A DNA stretch of 64,000 bases. It comes from CALNYX01 sp942490925. Its GTDB lineage: Bacteria > Chlamydiota > Chlamydiia > Chlamydiales > JAAKFR01. Location: positions 744,001 to 808,000 of the forward strand of contig CALNYX010000017.1 of assembly GCA_942490925.1 (NCBI GenBank), given 5' to 3'. Of the stretch, positions 43,397 through 52,337 are shown piece by piece (position 1 is the first letter of the stretch; the number at the start of each line of letters is the position of its first letter). Made by a program: the position numbers and the translations under genes. The notes beneath the pieces are model-generated. The model ran no database searches, was not told where the DNA came from, and saw only the letters and a list, made by a program, of their open reading frames with translations.

Positions 43397-43422
43397 GACT
43401 CTCCCTCAAAAGAGGGAGAGTC
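43397..43422. terminator. Strong hairpin between Inc-like genes
   Basis: GACTCTCCCTC (43397-43407), AAAA, GAGGGAGAGTC (43412-43422), a perfect 11-base stem. It follows the end of the 43446-43748 gene on the minus strand but has no T run in that direction, so it may be a processing barrier or attenuator rather than a full terminator. Confidence 0.6.
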
Positions 43423-43445
43423 TTATTCTACTAATGATCGAAGAC

Positions 43446-43748
43446 TTAGGTTTGCTGTGGAGCCTGTTCCAGCTCTTTAGGAGCCTCAGCACGGCGTTCA
43501 ACGCACGTTTTGATAACCATAGCAATAAGTGCAGCACCTGCGACACTCATTCCTGAAATAAACGCTGTGTGTGTCACACCGTTGTTTACGCCGTATGCGA
43601 TTCCAACAGCTAGTGCTGCTGCTAGGATCACGCCAAGCGCGACTGTTGCAACACGTGATGTTGTGATGCACGATTTTTTAGCTGCCTGCTCTGTCTGTTG
43701 TACTGCTTGTTGACCACTTGCTGCTGTTGAAGAAAACATTCCACCCAT
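43446..43748 (-). CDS. Small Inc-like membrane protein
   Basis: Protein of 100 residues; the ATG at 43748 is fixed by CGGAGG six bases upstream. Polar Ser/Gln/Ala-rich N-terminus, then two hydrophobic segments (VALGVILAAALAVGIAYG and GMSVAGAALIAMVI) joined by VNNGVTHTAFIS, and a Glu/Pro/Gln tail. The hairpin loop matches that of the adjacent 302-residue protein, indicating local duplication. Likely an inclusion membrane protein by architecture; not proven. Confidence 0.72.
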   Translation of the reverse strand: MGGMFSSTAASGQQAVQQTEQAAKKSCITTSRVATVALGVILAAALAVGIAYGVNNGVTHTAFISGMSVAGAALIAMVIKTCVERRAEAPKELEQAPQQT

Positions 43749-43915
43749 AATAACCTCCGTTGTTTGTGTTGAGGGGTTCAAGAAATTTCCCTAATTGTAA
43801 AGTTTCTGTTAATAAAGGCAAAGTATTTTTTGTCACTCGGCCAACCGATTCCCAATCAATCCGATAGAAAATATTCCATTTCCAAAATTCTAAACTGTTG
43901 GCTATACTTGCTGCT

Positions 43916-44782
43916 ATGATTGGACGTAATGACCCATGTTGGTGCGGAAGCGGAAAGAAGTGGAAGAAGTGCCACTACCCTGAAAAACCTGACCAACTCA
44001 AAGACCAGTACTATCGGCAATATAGGATTGTGCTCAAAACCCCTGAGCAAATCGAAGGGATTCGGCGCGCAAGTCGGCTGACGGCGCAAATTCTCGATGC
44101 TGCCTGCCAAATGGCAAAAGAGGGCGTGACGACAAATGAGATCGATGCTCATGTTCAAAAATTACACAAGGAACTAGGAGCAACGCCTGCCTGTCTCCAT
44201 TATGGCTCCCCTCCTTTTCCAAAATGCATCTGTACATCACTCAATGAAATGGTCTGCCATGGCATTCCGAATGATGAGCCGTTAAAGGATGGCGACATCA
44301 TGAATATTGATGTCGCAAGCATCTATAAGGGGTATTATGGAGATTGTAGCCGGATGGTGATGATTGGTAATGTGTCAGAAGAGCGGAAGCATGTCTGCGA
44401 TGTCTCCCATGAATGTTTAGAGCGCGCAATGGCGATTTTAAAGCCAGGAGTGATGCTAAATGAGATTGGAGAGGCTATTGAATCGTATGCGCATGAGCAA
44501 AACTGTTCGGTCATCTATCAATTTGTGGCGCATGGTGTCGGTCTTGACTTCCATGAGGCGCCGCAAATCTCTCACAACCGCAATCAAACAAAAATTCCTC
44601 TAGCTGCTGGGATGACGTTTACAATTGAGCCGATGATCAATGCGGGGACAGTTGAAATTGAGATTGATCCAGATAATCAGTGGGAAGCTAGGACGCGTGA
44701 TGGGCGTGCAAGTGCGCAGTGGGAACATACGCTCCTGATCACTGAGACAGGATATGAGATATTAACCCTTCTAGAGAAGTGA
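43916..44782 (+). CDS. map: Methionine aminopeptidase with SEC-C zinc motif
   Basis: Removes N-terminal Met from new proteins. The 288-residue protein begins with a SEC-C zinc motif (RNDPCWCGSGKKWKKCH), found also in the chlamydial enzyme. The catalytic domain has the five metal ligands: Asp in DIMNIDVASI, Asp in GDCSRM, His in GHGVGLDFHE-like AHGVGLDFHEAP, Glu in TIEPMIN and Glu in AQWEHTLLI. The ATG at 43916 is preferred over an in-frame TTG at 43898. Corresponds to CT851. Its end overlaps the convergent coiled-coil gene. Confidence 0.95.
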   Translation: MIGRNDPCWCGSGKKWKKCHYPEKPDQLKDQYYRQYRIVLKTPEQIEGIRRASRLTAQILDAACQMAKEGVTTNEIDAHVQKLHKELGATPACLHYGSPPFPKCICTSLNEMVCHGIPNDEPLKDGDIMNIDVASIYKGYYGDCSRMVMIGNVSEERKHVCDVSHECLERAMAILKPGVMLNEIGEAIESYAHEQNCSVIYQFVAHGVGLDFHEAPQISHNRNQTKIPLAAGMTFTIEPMINAGTVEIEIDPDNQWEARTRDGRASAQWEHTLLITETGYEILTLLEK

Positions 44783-45737
44783 GTTCACTCTCCATCTCAC
44801 GCTGCTCATGCTCAAGTGTTGCCAATGCTTTTTCTAGATAGAGTATCTCTTCAGGTTCAAACGCATTGAGATGATTTTCGACTTCAAGAGCTTCGAGTTT
44901 TCCAACTGTTCTAAAGAGTTCTTGGCGTGTTTGAGAAAGGATCTTGGTTTTCTCATCAAATTGCTCACGCAACTGACGGTAGAGTCCTTCAGCGCGCGCG
45001 AGTTGTCTAGTTGATTCTTCAACATCCAAAGAGGTTGTTTCAGAAAATTCTCGAGCTTGATCTGCCTCTTCATCAGCAAGCTGGACTGGATCGATTTGTT
45101 GCGGCACATAATTTTCGCGCGCTTGATTGAGGATCATCTCTTTTTGCGAAGTGAGCAACTCAATCTCTGAGGTGACGAGCGCTAAGGTTTGTTGATCTTG
45201 TTCTCTATCGATGCGACGCTGCTCAGCTTCAGTTTTAAGTCTTTCAATTTCAGCACGCATCTGCTCTTTTGCGCTCTCCCAATCTGTCTCTTTCTCTTTG
45301 AGCTCTTGTTGGGTTTTGAGCAGCGCTGCAGTATTTTGTTTCCGACTTGCAACAAATCCATGAAAGAGCCCTTCTATCTCTTCGAAAGCGAGTAGCGAGA
45401 TAAAAACGTTGGTTGCTAGGCAAAAAATTGCGCCCATTTGCCACAATCTGTCTGCCACAGAAATGCTGGAGTAGAAAAAGAGTAGAAAAGCGGCTAATAG
45501 GCAATAGGCAATGGCAATCCCGCTTGTCCGCCATCGGACGGTTACTAAGATGGAGGCAAGTGTAACAAATGGAAAGTAGGCTGTGAAAAGACAGGGCCTT
45601 AAAAAGACAAGACTCACATTGAGTGCAAGCAACACAAAGGGAAGGAGCACCCAGAAAAAGAGTCTTCGAATAGGATCAGTCGGGAGCAGTCGTCTTAGAC
45701 CAACTTGCTCAAGACTTTCGGTAGCTGCGGTTTCCAT
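44739..45737 (-). CDS. Membrane-anchored coiled-coil protein
   Basis: Protein of 332 residues. Residues 15-125 contain about four hydrophobic helices (LFFWVLLPFVLLALNVSLVFL, IAYCLLAAFLLFFYSSI, IFCLATNVFISLLAF, each shown in part). Residues 130-330 are a long coiled coil rich in Glu, Gln and Lys. Order suggests the CT850 position. Probably an inner-membrane scaffold or signalling component; no enzyme motif is seen. Lies two bases after the end of the 65-residue gene, so the two form a unit. Confidence 0.8.
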   Translation of the reverse strand: METAATESLEQVGLRRLLPTDPIRRLFFWVLLPFVLLALNVSLVFLRPCLFTAYFPFVTLASILVTVRWRTSGIAIAYCLLAAFLLFFYSSISVADRLWQMGAIFCLATNVFISLLAFEEIEGLFHGFVASRKQNTAALLKTQQELKEKETDWESAKEQMRAEIERLKTEAEQRRIDREQDQQTLALVTSEIELLTSQKEMILNQARENYVPQQIDPVQLADEEADQAREFSETTSLDVEESTRQLARAEGLYRQLREQFDEKTKILSQTRQELFRTVGKLEALEVENHLNAFEPEEILYLEKALATLEHEQREMESELTSLEGLISHILSQ

Positions 45738-45738
45738 T

Positions 45739-45936
45739 TCAACAGAAATTCATTTCGTCGTCTTGTTCGATATAGTTCTGCGCCCGTTCTAAAAGATAGG
45801 ATGCAAGTGAGGGATCTCCCTCGTATGTCATTTCGACATTCATTTGTCCATCCCCTTCGGGATGTTCGCAAGTGATTAGAATGCGACACGCATGCTTCTC
45901 AACTGTTTCATCGTCCTTTCGGCCTTCAGCGCTCAT
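45739..45936 (-). CDS. Small conserved acidic protein
   Basis: Protein of 65 residues starting at the ATG at 45936 (MSAEGRKDDE). Acidic, with a central strand pair (ACRILITCEHPEGDGQMNVEMTY interrupted by Gly) and a helix with SYLLERAQNYIEQDDEM. It ends one base before the start of the coiled-coil gene. Small size but protein-like composition and tight spacing support it. Function unknown. Confidence 0.65.
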   Translation of the reverse strand: MSAEGRKDDETVEKHACRILITCEHPEGDGQMNVEMTYEGDPSLASYLLERAQNYIEQDDEMNFC

Positions 45937-46112
45937 ATGCAATCACACAGTGGTTCAGTACTGCCTTAGTAATAGGGAAAGAAAAAATATTTGTCAAAGC
46001 AACAGTTTTTTTTGTTATAGCAAGTTCATTTGAAAATATCATCGCGTTTGAGAGCGCAGGCGTGTGCAAAAAGATTCGGATGAATTTAATGAATTTATTA
46101 TATAAGGAAATA

Positions 46113-47255
46113 ATGGAAGAAATTATAGCGGCACAAGCCGAAATGAAAGCGCTCGTGACACATTGGGGAAACATCAACTCCTATTCGCAAAATCGCGCTG
46201 GCTTAGAGAGGATGTGTGGTGAATTAAAGAGTGCCTTTTCAACATTACAACCCGACATCTTGGAAGAGATTACTCTGCCAAATGGCCCTGCTCTTTTCCT
46301 TGCAAAACGACCAGAAGCTCCTATTCAGGTTTATTTTGGTGGTCACTTTGACACTGTTTTTCCACCAAGTGATTGGCAAGTGAGTGAAAAAGGGGGCACT
46401 CTTTATGGTCCTGGAATTTGTGATATGAAAGGTGGGCTTGTGATCCTTCTTTTCGCGCTACGCTCTTTAGAAAACTCGCCTGCAGCTCAAAATATCGGAT
46501 GGCGCATGGTTCTCAATCCCGATGAAGAGATTGGCTCCCCTTATTCGACTCCCCTCATTCAAGAAAAGGCTCAAGGATGTGATCTCGGCTTGATTTTTGA
46601 ACCTTGCCTCCCTGATGGTTCACTTGTCAGCGCTCGCAAAGGCTCAGCAAACTACAAGGCTGAAGCTCACGGTAAAGCGGCGCATATTGGACGAGAGCCT
46701 GAAGAGGGGCGATGTGCAATCAGAGCCCTCACGCGATTCATCTGTGCGCTTAACAAACTCGATAAACCCAATAAAGGACACACAGTCAAAGTGGGAACAA
46801 TGGAGGGTGGCAGTGCAAGAAATATTGTTGCTGATCATGCTGAGTGTCAGATAAATGTGCGCACGTTTGATATCAAAACATTTGCCAAACTCGACAAAAA
46901 ACTGCATCAACTTGCAAAAATATATGGTGTGACGCTTGTCCAATTGACAAACCGTCCACCCAAACCTTTTGACGGTGAAACAAAAGCGCTCTTTGAGCTG
47001 CTACAAAAATCGGCGCGTAAACTCCAGATCAATTTAGAGTGGCAGCCGAGTGGCGGTGTTTGCGATGGAAACATCTTGGATATCCCCACAATCGATACAC
47101 TCGGTGCGCATGGTGGTTTGATCCACACACGTGAGGAATATCTTCATGTCGAAAGCTTGGCAAAGCGCGCTTGCTTAACGTCACTATTTTTAACGGAATT
47201 AGGAGGTGCCAATGCAACTGGTTGCCAATCAACTAGCTGTGGATGCCGAGCTTAA
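46113..47255 (+). CDS. M20 family zinc peptidase, proposed N-succinylglutamate desuccinylase
   Basis: Protein of 380 residues of the ArgE/DapE/CPG2 superfamily. Metal ligands and catalysts are visible: GHFDTVF (His, Asp), GICDMKGG (bridging Asp), NPDEEIGS (catalytic Glu and ligand Glu), IFEP, and a late His in LGAHGGLIHT. It opens the AST operon where astE would be expected; the classical AstE is an unrelated M14 enzyme. DapE of the M20 family removes succinyl groups, so desuccinylation is plausible but inferred. The ATG at 46113 follows AAGGA. Overlaps the aminotransferase start by 44 bases. Confidence 0.85.
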   Translation: MEEIIAAQAEMKALVTHWGNINSYSQNRAGLERMCGELKSAFSTLQPDILEEITLPNGPALFLAKRPEAPIQVYFGGHFDTVFPPSDWQVSEKGGTLYGPGICDMKGGLVILLFALRSLENSPAAQNIGWRMVLNPDEEIGSPYSTPLIQEKAQGCDLGLIFEPCLPDGSLVSARKGSANYKAEAHGKAAHIGREPEEGRCAIRALTRFICALNKLDKPNKGHTVKVGTMEGGSARNIVADHAECQINVRTFDIKTFAKLDKKLHQLAKIYGVTLVQLTNRPPKPFDGETKALFELLQKSARKLQINLEWQPSGGVCDGNILDIPTIDTLGAHGGLIHTREEYLHVESLAKRACLTSLFLTELGGANATGCQSTSCGCRA

Positions 47256-48573
47256 TGCGGCAAAGAAAACAATTTTAGAGCGCATCGCGCATCATGCTGC
47301 TAAACTCACCAAGATTGAGCCTCCTCACCCTGAATTGCAGCAGAGTTATGAGCAGACTCTCAAAGCGTTTGGCAAATTGCGTGGCCAAAATCTTTTCTAT
47401 CCCCTTTTAGGAAGTGGAATGGGTAATGGGGCGCTTGTTGAACTTGCAGATGGGAGTGTCAAATACGATTTTGTAACTGGGATTGGCGTCCATTTTGGTC
47501 ATCTCCATCCTCGCCTTGTTGAAGCTTGCTTAGACTCTGCAACTCAAAACCTTGTGTTACAAGGAAACTTGATGCAAAACACCGACAGTTATGAGCTTGC
47601 AGAGCTGCTGGTTAAAAGTTCAGGAATTGAGCACTGTGTTTTTACAACATCAGGCGCGATGGCAAATGAAAACGCCCTCAAACTCTTTTTCCACCACAAA
47701 CCGCATGCTACGCGCGTTCTTGCTTTTGAAAACTGCTTCATGGGACGCACGCTAACGCTTTCACAAGTCACTGACAAACCTGCTTATAGACAAGGATTGC
47801 CTCTCAATACTCTTGTTGACTACGTTCCATTCTTTGATTGGAAAGAGCCTGAAAAAAGCACGGAGCAGGCAAAAGAGACCTTGCTCAAATTATTACGTCG
47901 CTATCCCAACCAATATGCCTGCATGTGTTTTGAATTGATTCAGGGAGAGGGAGGTTGCTATCCTGGACAGCAGGCCTTCTTCAAGGAGTTGATGCAAATT
48001 TTAAAAGAGCATGAGGTTGCGATCTTTGCAGATGAGGTGCAGTCGTTTGGTCGCACAGACCATCTTTTTGCTTTTCAACACTATGGGCTTGAAGAGTATG
48101 TGGATATTGTCACGGCGGGTAAATTGCTTCATGTCTGCGCAACGCTTTACCGTCCTAAGTGGTGTCCTCGTCCTGGACTTGTCTCACAGACGTTTACCTC
48201 AGCAACTTCTGTAATCCGCAGTGGCCATGCAATTCTCTCAAGTCTTTTAGAGGATGGTTATCTCGGTGAAAATGGAAAAAACATGAAGCTGAGTCGTTAT
48301 TTTGTTTCGAAATTAGAGGCGCTTTGTCAACGTCATCCTGACAAGGCTTCTGGTCCGTTTGGAAATGGGATGATGATTGCCTTCACTCCATTTGGAGGAG
48401 ATCATGCAAAAGTTGTTGCCTACCTCCACGCGTTGTTTCAGGCTGGGGTGATCACTTTCCTCTCGGGGAAAGATCCAGCGCGGGTACGCTTTTTGGTGCC
48501 CGCCGGTAGTGTAACGACAGATGATATCGATCAAGTTGTCGGCATAGTAGAGGAAGAATTGCTCAAGGTGTGA
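47212..48573 (+). CDS. Class III aminotransferase, proposed succinylornithine aminotransferase
   Basis: PLP enzyme of 453 residues. GAMANENALKLFFHH and FELIQGEGGCYPGQQ are class III landmarks; the cofactor Asp is in IFADEVQSFGR and the Schiff-base Lys most likely in DIVTAGKLLHVCA. That last segment is unlike the KxLGGGFPIG form of AstC and closer to lysine epsilon-aminotransferase-type enzymes, so it is probably not an orthologue of AstC. Pathway position argues that it converts succinylornithine to succinylglutamate semialdehyde. The ATG at 47212 follows AGGAGG. Confidence 0.82.
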   Translation: MQLVANQLAVDAELNAAKKTILERIAHHAAKLTKIEPPHPELQQSYEQTLKAFGKLRGQNLFYPLLGSGMGNGALVELADGSVKYDFVTGIGVHFGHLHPRLVEACLDSATQNLVLQGNLMQNTDSYELAELLVKSSGIEHCVFTTSGAMANENALKLFFHHKPHATRVLAFENCFMGRTLTLSQVTDKPAYRQGLPLNTLVDYVPFFDWKEPEKSTEQAKETLLKLLRRYPNQYACMCFELIQGEGGCYPGQQAFFKELMQILKEHEVAIFADEVQSFGRTDHLFAFQHYGLEEYVDIVTAGKLLHVCATLYRPKWCPRPGLVSQTFTSATSVIRSGHAILSSLLEDGYLGENGKNMKLSRYFVSKLEALCQRHPDKASGPFGNGMMIAFTPFGGDHAKVVAYLHALFQAGVITFLSGKDPARVRFLVPAGSVTTDDIDQVVGIVEEELLKV

Positions 48574-48579
48574 TGAGCA

Positions 48580-48618
48580 CTGTTCACTAAATAATGAACA
48601 GCTCGAAATAGTGAACAG
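48580..48618 (+). promoter_or_regulatory. Competing inverted repeats upstream of astA
   Basis: CTGTTCACTA (48580-48589) is perfectly complementary to TAGTGAACAG (48609-48618). Between them, TGAACAG (48595-48601) can also pair with the first seven bases. Only one hairpin can form at a time. Lies in the single real gap of the AST operon, just before the astA ribosome binding region; it may be an operator or attenuator. Confidence 0.55.
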
Positions 48619-48638
48619 TTGATAACGATAGGAACTGC

Positions 48639-49607
48639 ATGATGTTGCTAAGGAAAAGTCGGCTCAGTGATCTTGAAGCGTTAATCGCTTTTGCCGAAGA
48701 GGCAAGCCTTGGAATCACATCGCTGCCGCAAAATCCAGAGCTATTAGAAGCGAGACTCAAGGCTGCTGAGAATAGCGCCGAATCAGGCGTCTACCTCTTC
48801 TCTCTAGAATCTGATAACCAAGTCGTTGGTGTCTCTGGTATCGTCGCCCATGAATCCCTGTTTCACGCCTATCAACTTCAGCAAGAACGGCTCAAAAGCA
48901 AGTCGTTGAAAATGGATCGCAAAATTGATCTACTCAACTTCTCGACGATCAAAAGTCAACCCACTGAAATTGGCTCTCTCTTCCTAAGACGTGACTATCG
49001 CGGGAAAGATCTGGGCTACCTCCTCTCTTTCAGCCGGTTTCTATTCATGGCAACTTTCCCAGAAAAGTTTGGTCCCATCACAATGGCAGCACTGCGCGGT
49101 GTGAGCGATGATGATGCAAATTGCCCCTTTTGGGAAGCGATTGGACGTCATTTTTTTGATGTCGACTTTCGACAGGCAGACTACTTACGCTCTGCCCATC
49201 CTAAAATCATCCTAGAGCTCTTTCCACGCCATCCCATCTATCCAATGCTATTGCCAAAAGCTGCGCAAGATGTGATTGGAATGGTTCACTCGAACACAAG
49301 ACCTGCTCGCAAACTACTTGAACAACAGGGCTTTGAATTTTCTGGCTACATCGATCTATTTGATGGAGGGCCACACATGTATGCGCCAACGCATGAAATT
49401 TTGGCGGTTCAAAAATGCCAGACTGCAATAGTAAAGGCGATTGAAAAAACAATCGAAACACCAAAAACAGTGTTGATTAGCAACCAGCAAGACGATTTCC
49501 GTGCTACTTTCGCTTCACTCTTAGGAACGGATCACTCTGTTTCTCTTTCAGAAGAGACTGCAGATCTGCTCAACGTATCAACCGGGGATAAAATACGGTA
49601 TTTATGA
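48639..49607 (+). CDS. astA: Arginine N-succinyltransferase
   Basis: First step of the AST pathway: succinyl-CoA plus arginine to N2-succinylarginine. The 322-residue protein begins MLLRKSRLSDLEALIAFAEE after two possible Met codons, and has SQPTEIGSLFLRRDYRGKDLGYLLSF (family acetyl-CoA-site-like region, shown in part) and a PIYPMLLPKAAQDVIG segment typical of AstA. A GNAT-related fold. Slightly shorter than the E. coli enzyme (344). Overlaps astD by four bases. Confidence 0.92.
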   Translation: MMLLRKSRLSDLEALIAFAEEASLGITSLPQNPELLEARLKAAENSAESGVYLFSLESDNQVVGVSGIVAHESLFHAYQLQQERLKSKSLKMDRKIDLLNFSTIKSQPTEIGSLFLRRDYRGKDLGYLLSFSRFLFMATFPEKFGPITMAALRGVSDDDANCPFWEAIGRHFFDVDFRQADYLRSAHPKIILELFPRHPIYPMLLPKAAQDVIGMVHSNTRPARKLLEQQGFEFSGYIDLFDGGPHMYAPTHEILAVQKCQTAIVKAIEKTIETPKTVLISNQQDDFRATFASLLGTDHSVSLSEETADLLNVSTGDKIRYL

Positions 49608-51052
49608 GTCATTTCATTCAAGATAACTGGATAGAAGGAGAAGGAGATTTTTTCCACTCGACAGACCCGATGAATCATGAAGTGATTTGGGAAGGAAAAG
49701 AAGCGACTTCTAAAGAAATTGATCAGGCTGTTAGCGCCGCACAAAATGCTACTGAATCATGGGCAGCACTCACCTTCGACGAGCGCGTCAAACAGATCAA
49801 CCGCTTCAAAACAACTCTGGAAAAACAGAAAAAAGAGCTTGCGACTTTAATTTCTCAAGAGGTTGGAAAACCGCTCTGGGAATCGATTGGTGAAGTCAAT
49901 AGTATGCTCAGCAAAATCCCCATCTCAATTGAAGCACACCAAGAACGGGCGAGTACGCGAGCGCTATCAGATCAACTTGTTGTCCATCACAAACCTCATG
50001 GTGTTGTTGCTGTTTTTGCACCTTTTAACTTCCCCGCTCACCTTCCAAATGGGCACATTATTCCAGCGCTTCTTGCTGGTAACACAGTTGTGCTCAAAAG
50101 TAGCGAGCATACTCCCGCTGTTGCCAAAGCAATGGTCAAATGTTGGGAACACTCTAAGTTGCCAGCTGGTGTACTCAATCTTGTGCAAGGCAAAGCAAAG
50201 TGTGGTCAATATCTAGCCACTCATCCGCATATCAATGCACTTTTTTTCACAGGAAGTTGGCATGTTGGTTCCGAACTTCTATCGAATTTTTCCAAACATC
50301 CTGAAAAAATCTTAGCTCTTGAAATGGGCGGCAATAACCCCCTTGTTGTGAGCAAAGTTGGCGATGAAACGGCTGCAGCATTGCTCACAATACAATCTGC
50401 CTATGCAACTTCGGGACAGCGCTGCAGTTGCGCGCGCCGCTTAATCGTTGTCGAAGAAAACTTGCGCTACCTCGAAACACTCATCGCCATGATTCAAGCA
50501 ATTCAAGTCGGGGATTTTCGAAACGATCCTGAACCATTTATGGGCCCTGTTGTCTCCATCGAGCAAAAAGATCGCCTTCTACAAGCTCAAAGCGATTTAC
50601 GGAAAAAAGGAGCAGCAGTTCTCGTCGAAATGACCTCTCGACAAGAGGGTACTCCACTGCTCTCCCCTGGCCTAATCGATGTAACAGGCCTCGAAATCCC
50701 CGATGAGGAACATTTCGGACCACTCCTACAACTCATCCGTGTCAAAGATTTTGATGAAGCAATTAAAGTTGCCAACCAAACTGAGTATGGCCTAAGTGCT
50801 GGTCTTTTGAGCAGACATGAAAAGGAGTTTGAATGCTTCTTTAAACAGATCAAAGCTGGGCTCATCAATTGGAACCAGCCGACAACTGGAGCGAGTAGTC
50901 ATGCCCCTTTTGGCGGCATCGGGAAAAGCGGGAATTATCGTCCGAGCGCCTATTATGCAGCCGATTACTGTGCCTACCCTGTTACTTCTTCAATTAGCCA
51001 AACATTGAGAGTTCCCGAAACACTGCCCAAAGGCATCCGATGGAAGAAGTGA
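49604..51052 (+). CDS. astD: N-succinylglutamate 5-semialdehyde dehydrogenase
   Basis: NAD-dependent aldehyde dehydrogenase of 482 residues oxidising succinylglutamate semialdehyde. The N-terminus HFIQDNWIEGEG and FNFPAHLPNGHIIPALLAGN (Asn of the oxyanion hole) are AstD-like; catalytic Glu is in LALEMGGNNPLVV and catalytic Cys in TSGQRCSCARR. Starts within the astA stop (ATGA) and overlaps astB by 13 bases, so the operon is tightly coupled. Confidence 0.94.
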   Translation: MSHFIQDNWIEGEGDFFHSTDPMNHEVIWEGKEATSKEIDQAVSAAQNATESWAALTFDERVKQINRFKTTLEKQKKELATLISQEVGKPLWESIGEVNSMLSKIPISIEAHQERASTRALSDQLVVHHKPHGVVAVFAPFNFPAHLPNGHIIPALLAGNTVVLKSSEHTPAVAKAMVKCWEHSKLPAGVLNLVQGKAKCGQYLATHPHINALFFTGSWHVGSELLSNFSKHPEKILALEMGGNNPLVVSKVGDETAAALLTIQSAYATSGQRCSCARRLIVVEENLRYLETLIAMIQAIQVGDFRNDPEPFMGPVVSIEQKDRLLQAQSDLRKKGAAVLVEMTSRQEGTPLLSPGLIDVTGLEIPDEEHFGPLLQLIRVKDFDEAIKVANQTEYGLSAGLLSRHEKEFECFFKQIKAGLINWNQPTTGASSHAPFGGIGKSGNYRPSAYYAADYCAYPVTSSISQTLRVPETLPKGIRWKK

Positions 51053-52239
51053 ACTTTGATGGCCTAGTTGGACCGACACACAACTACGCAGGACTCTCCT
51101 ATGGCAACCTCGCCTCAATGACTTCAAAAGAACAGGTCGCAAATCCAAAAGCTGCAGCCCTAGAAGGTCTCAAAAAAATGAAGCTGCTCATGGATTTGGG
51201 AGTCCCACAAGGCGTGATCCCACCTCTTCAACGCCCAGCAACTCACATCCTCAAAACTCTTGGCTACAATAATTTAGACAATATCAACCCTTTGATGCTT
51301 GCAACCTTTAGTTCCGCTTCAAGCATGTGGACGGCAAATGCAGCTACTCTCACTCCCTCATGCGATAGTCACGACGGCAAAGTCCACCTCACCATCGCTA
51401 ACCTGCAAAGCCAGCTCCATCGCTCAATCGAAAGCGATGAAACCTACGCCCTTTTCAAGCGCCTCTTTCCCGCTTTTGAAGTCCATCCTCCCCTTCTCAA
51501 AGGTGGCCATTTTGGTGATGAAGGCGCAGCAAACCATACCCGACTTGGCGATGGCACGCATCTCTTTGTCTACGGTATGCGAGCCTTTGAACCTGTTTCT
51601 ACCCGTTTTCCAGCCCGCCAGAGCCTCGAAGCGAGCGAAGCTATTGCCAGGCGCCATCAGGTGAAAAAGCCCCTCTTTATCAGGCAAAACCCCGAATTGA
51701 TCGATCAAGGAGTCTTCCACAACGATGTGATTGCTGTCGGCCACCAAGACCTTTTTCTCTACCACGAAAAAGCCTATGTCGATCTCCCCGATTTACCGGT
51801 TCAAACGATCCGCGTCACAGAGCAGATGTTGCCTGTAAAACAAGCCATCAAAACCTACCTCTTTAACTCTCAAATTGTCACAACTCAAAACCAAGAACTT
51901 GCACTCATCGCGCCTGCTGAATGTGAGCAGCTCGATCTCAGCTGGCTTCCTATCAACAATCGCTATTTTGTCAATCTCAAGCAGAGCATGCAAAATGGGG
52001 GCGGTCCAGCCTGCCTCCGCTTACGTTTTCTTTTGAATGAAGAGGAAGTCAAGACAACTAAAACACTCTTAACTAAATACTTATATAAATCCCTCGTTAA
52101 TTGGGTTGATAAACACTACCGCGATCGATTAGCCCCAAAAGACCTTTCTGACCCCTTATTAATAAAGGAGTCATATGAGGCACTAGATGAACTCACCGAG
52201 ATTCTCCAGCTCCCAAAGCTCTACCCCTTCCAAAATTAA
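51040..52239 (+). CDS. astB: N-succinylarginine dihydrolase
   Basis: Hydrolyses N-succinylarginine to succinylornithine, ammonia and CO2. The 399-residue protein of the amidinotransferase fold begins EVNFDGLVGPTHNYAGLSYG, the family N-terminus. Catalytic residues are recognisable: His and Glu in KGGHFGDEGAANHTRL, Asp/His in NDVIAVGHQDLFLYHE, and the late Cys in MQNGGGPACLRLR. It is shorter than E. coli AstB (447). Last gene of the operon. Confidence 0.94.
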   Translation: MEEVNFDGLVGPTHNYAGLSYGNLASMTSKEQVANPKAAALEGLKKMKLLMDLGVPQGVIPPLQRPATHILKTLGYNNLDNINPLMLATFSSASSMWTANAATLTPSCDSHDGKVHLTIANLQSQLHRSIESDETYALFKRLFPAFEVHPPLLKGGHFGDEGAANHTRLGDGTHLFVYGMRAFEPVSTRFPARQSLEASEAIARRHQVKKPLFIRQNPELIDQGVFHNDVIAVGHQDLFLYHEKAYVDLPDLPVQTIRVTEQMLPVKQAIKTYLFNSQIVTTQNQELALIAPAECEQLDLSWLPINNRYFVNLKQSMQNGGGPACLRLRFLLNEEEVKTTKTLLTKYLYKSLVNWVDKHYRDRLAPKDLSDPLLIKESYEALDELTEILQLPKLYPFQN

Positions 52240-52277
52240 GCTTTTATTAATACTATAAAGACTTATTTATAAAATCA

Positions 52278-52306
52278 TTGAAATTAAAGTATTTATTTGT
52301 TATAAT
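52278..52306 (+). promoter_or_regulatory. Sigma-70-type promoter of the first small paralogue
   Basis: TTGAAA (52278-52283), 17-base spacer, TATAAT (52301-52306), then the 166-residue gene 31 bases downstream with a GGGGGA ribosome binding site. The region is nearly identical to the promoter at 52936-52964. Confidence 0.8.
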
Positions 52307-52337
52307 GATTACATCTTAAATTGTTTGGGGGAACTAA

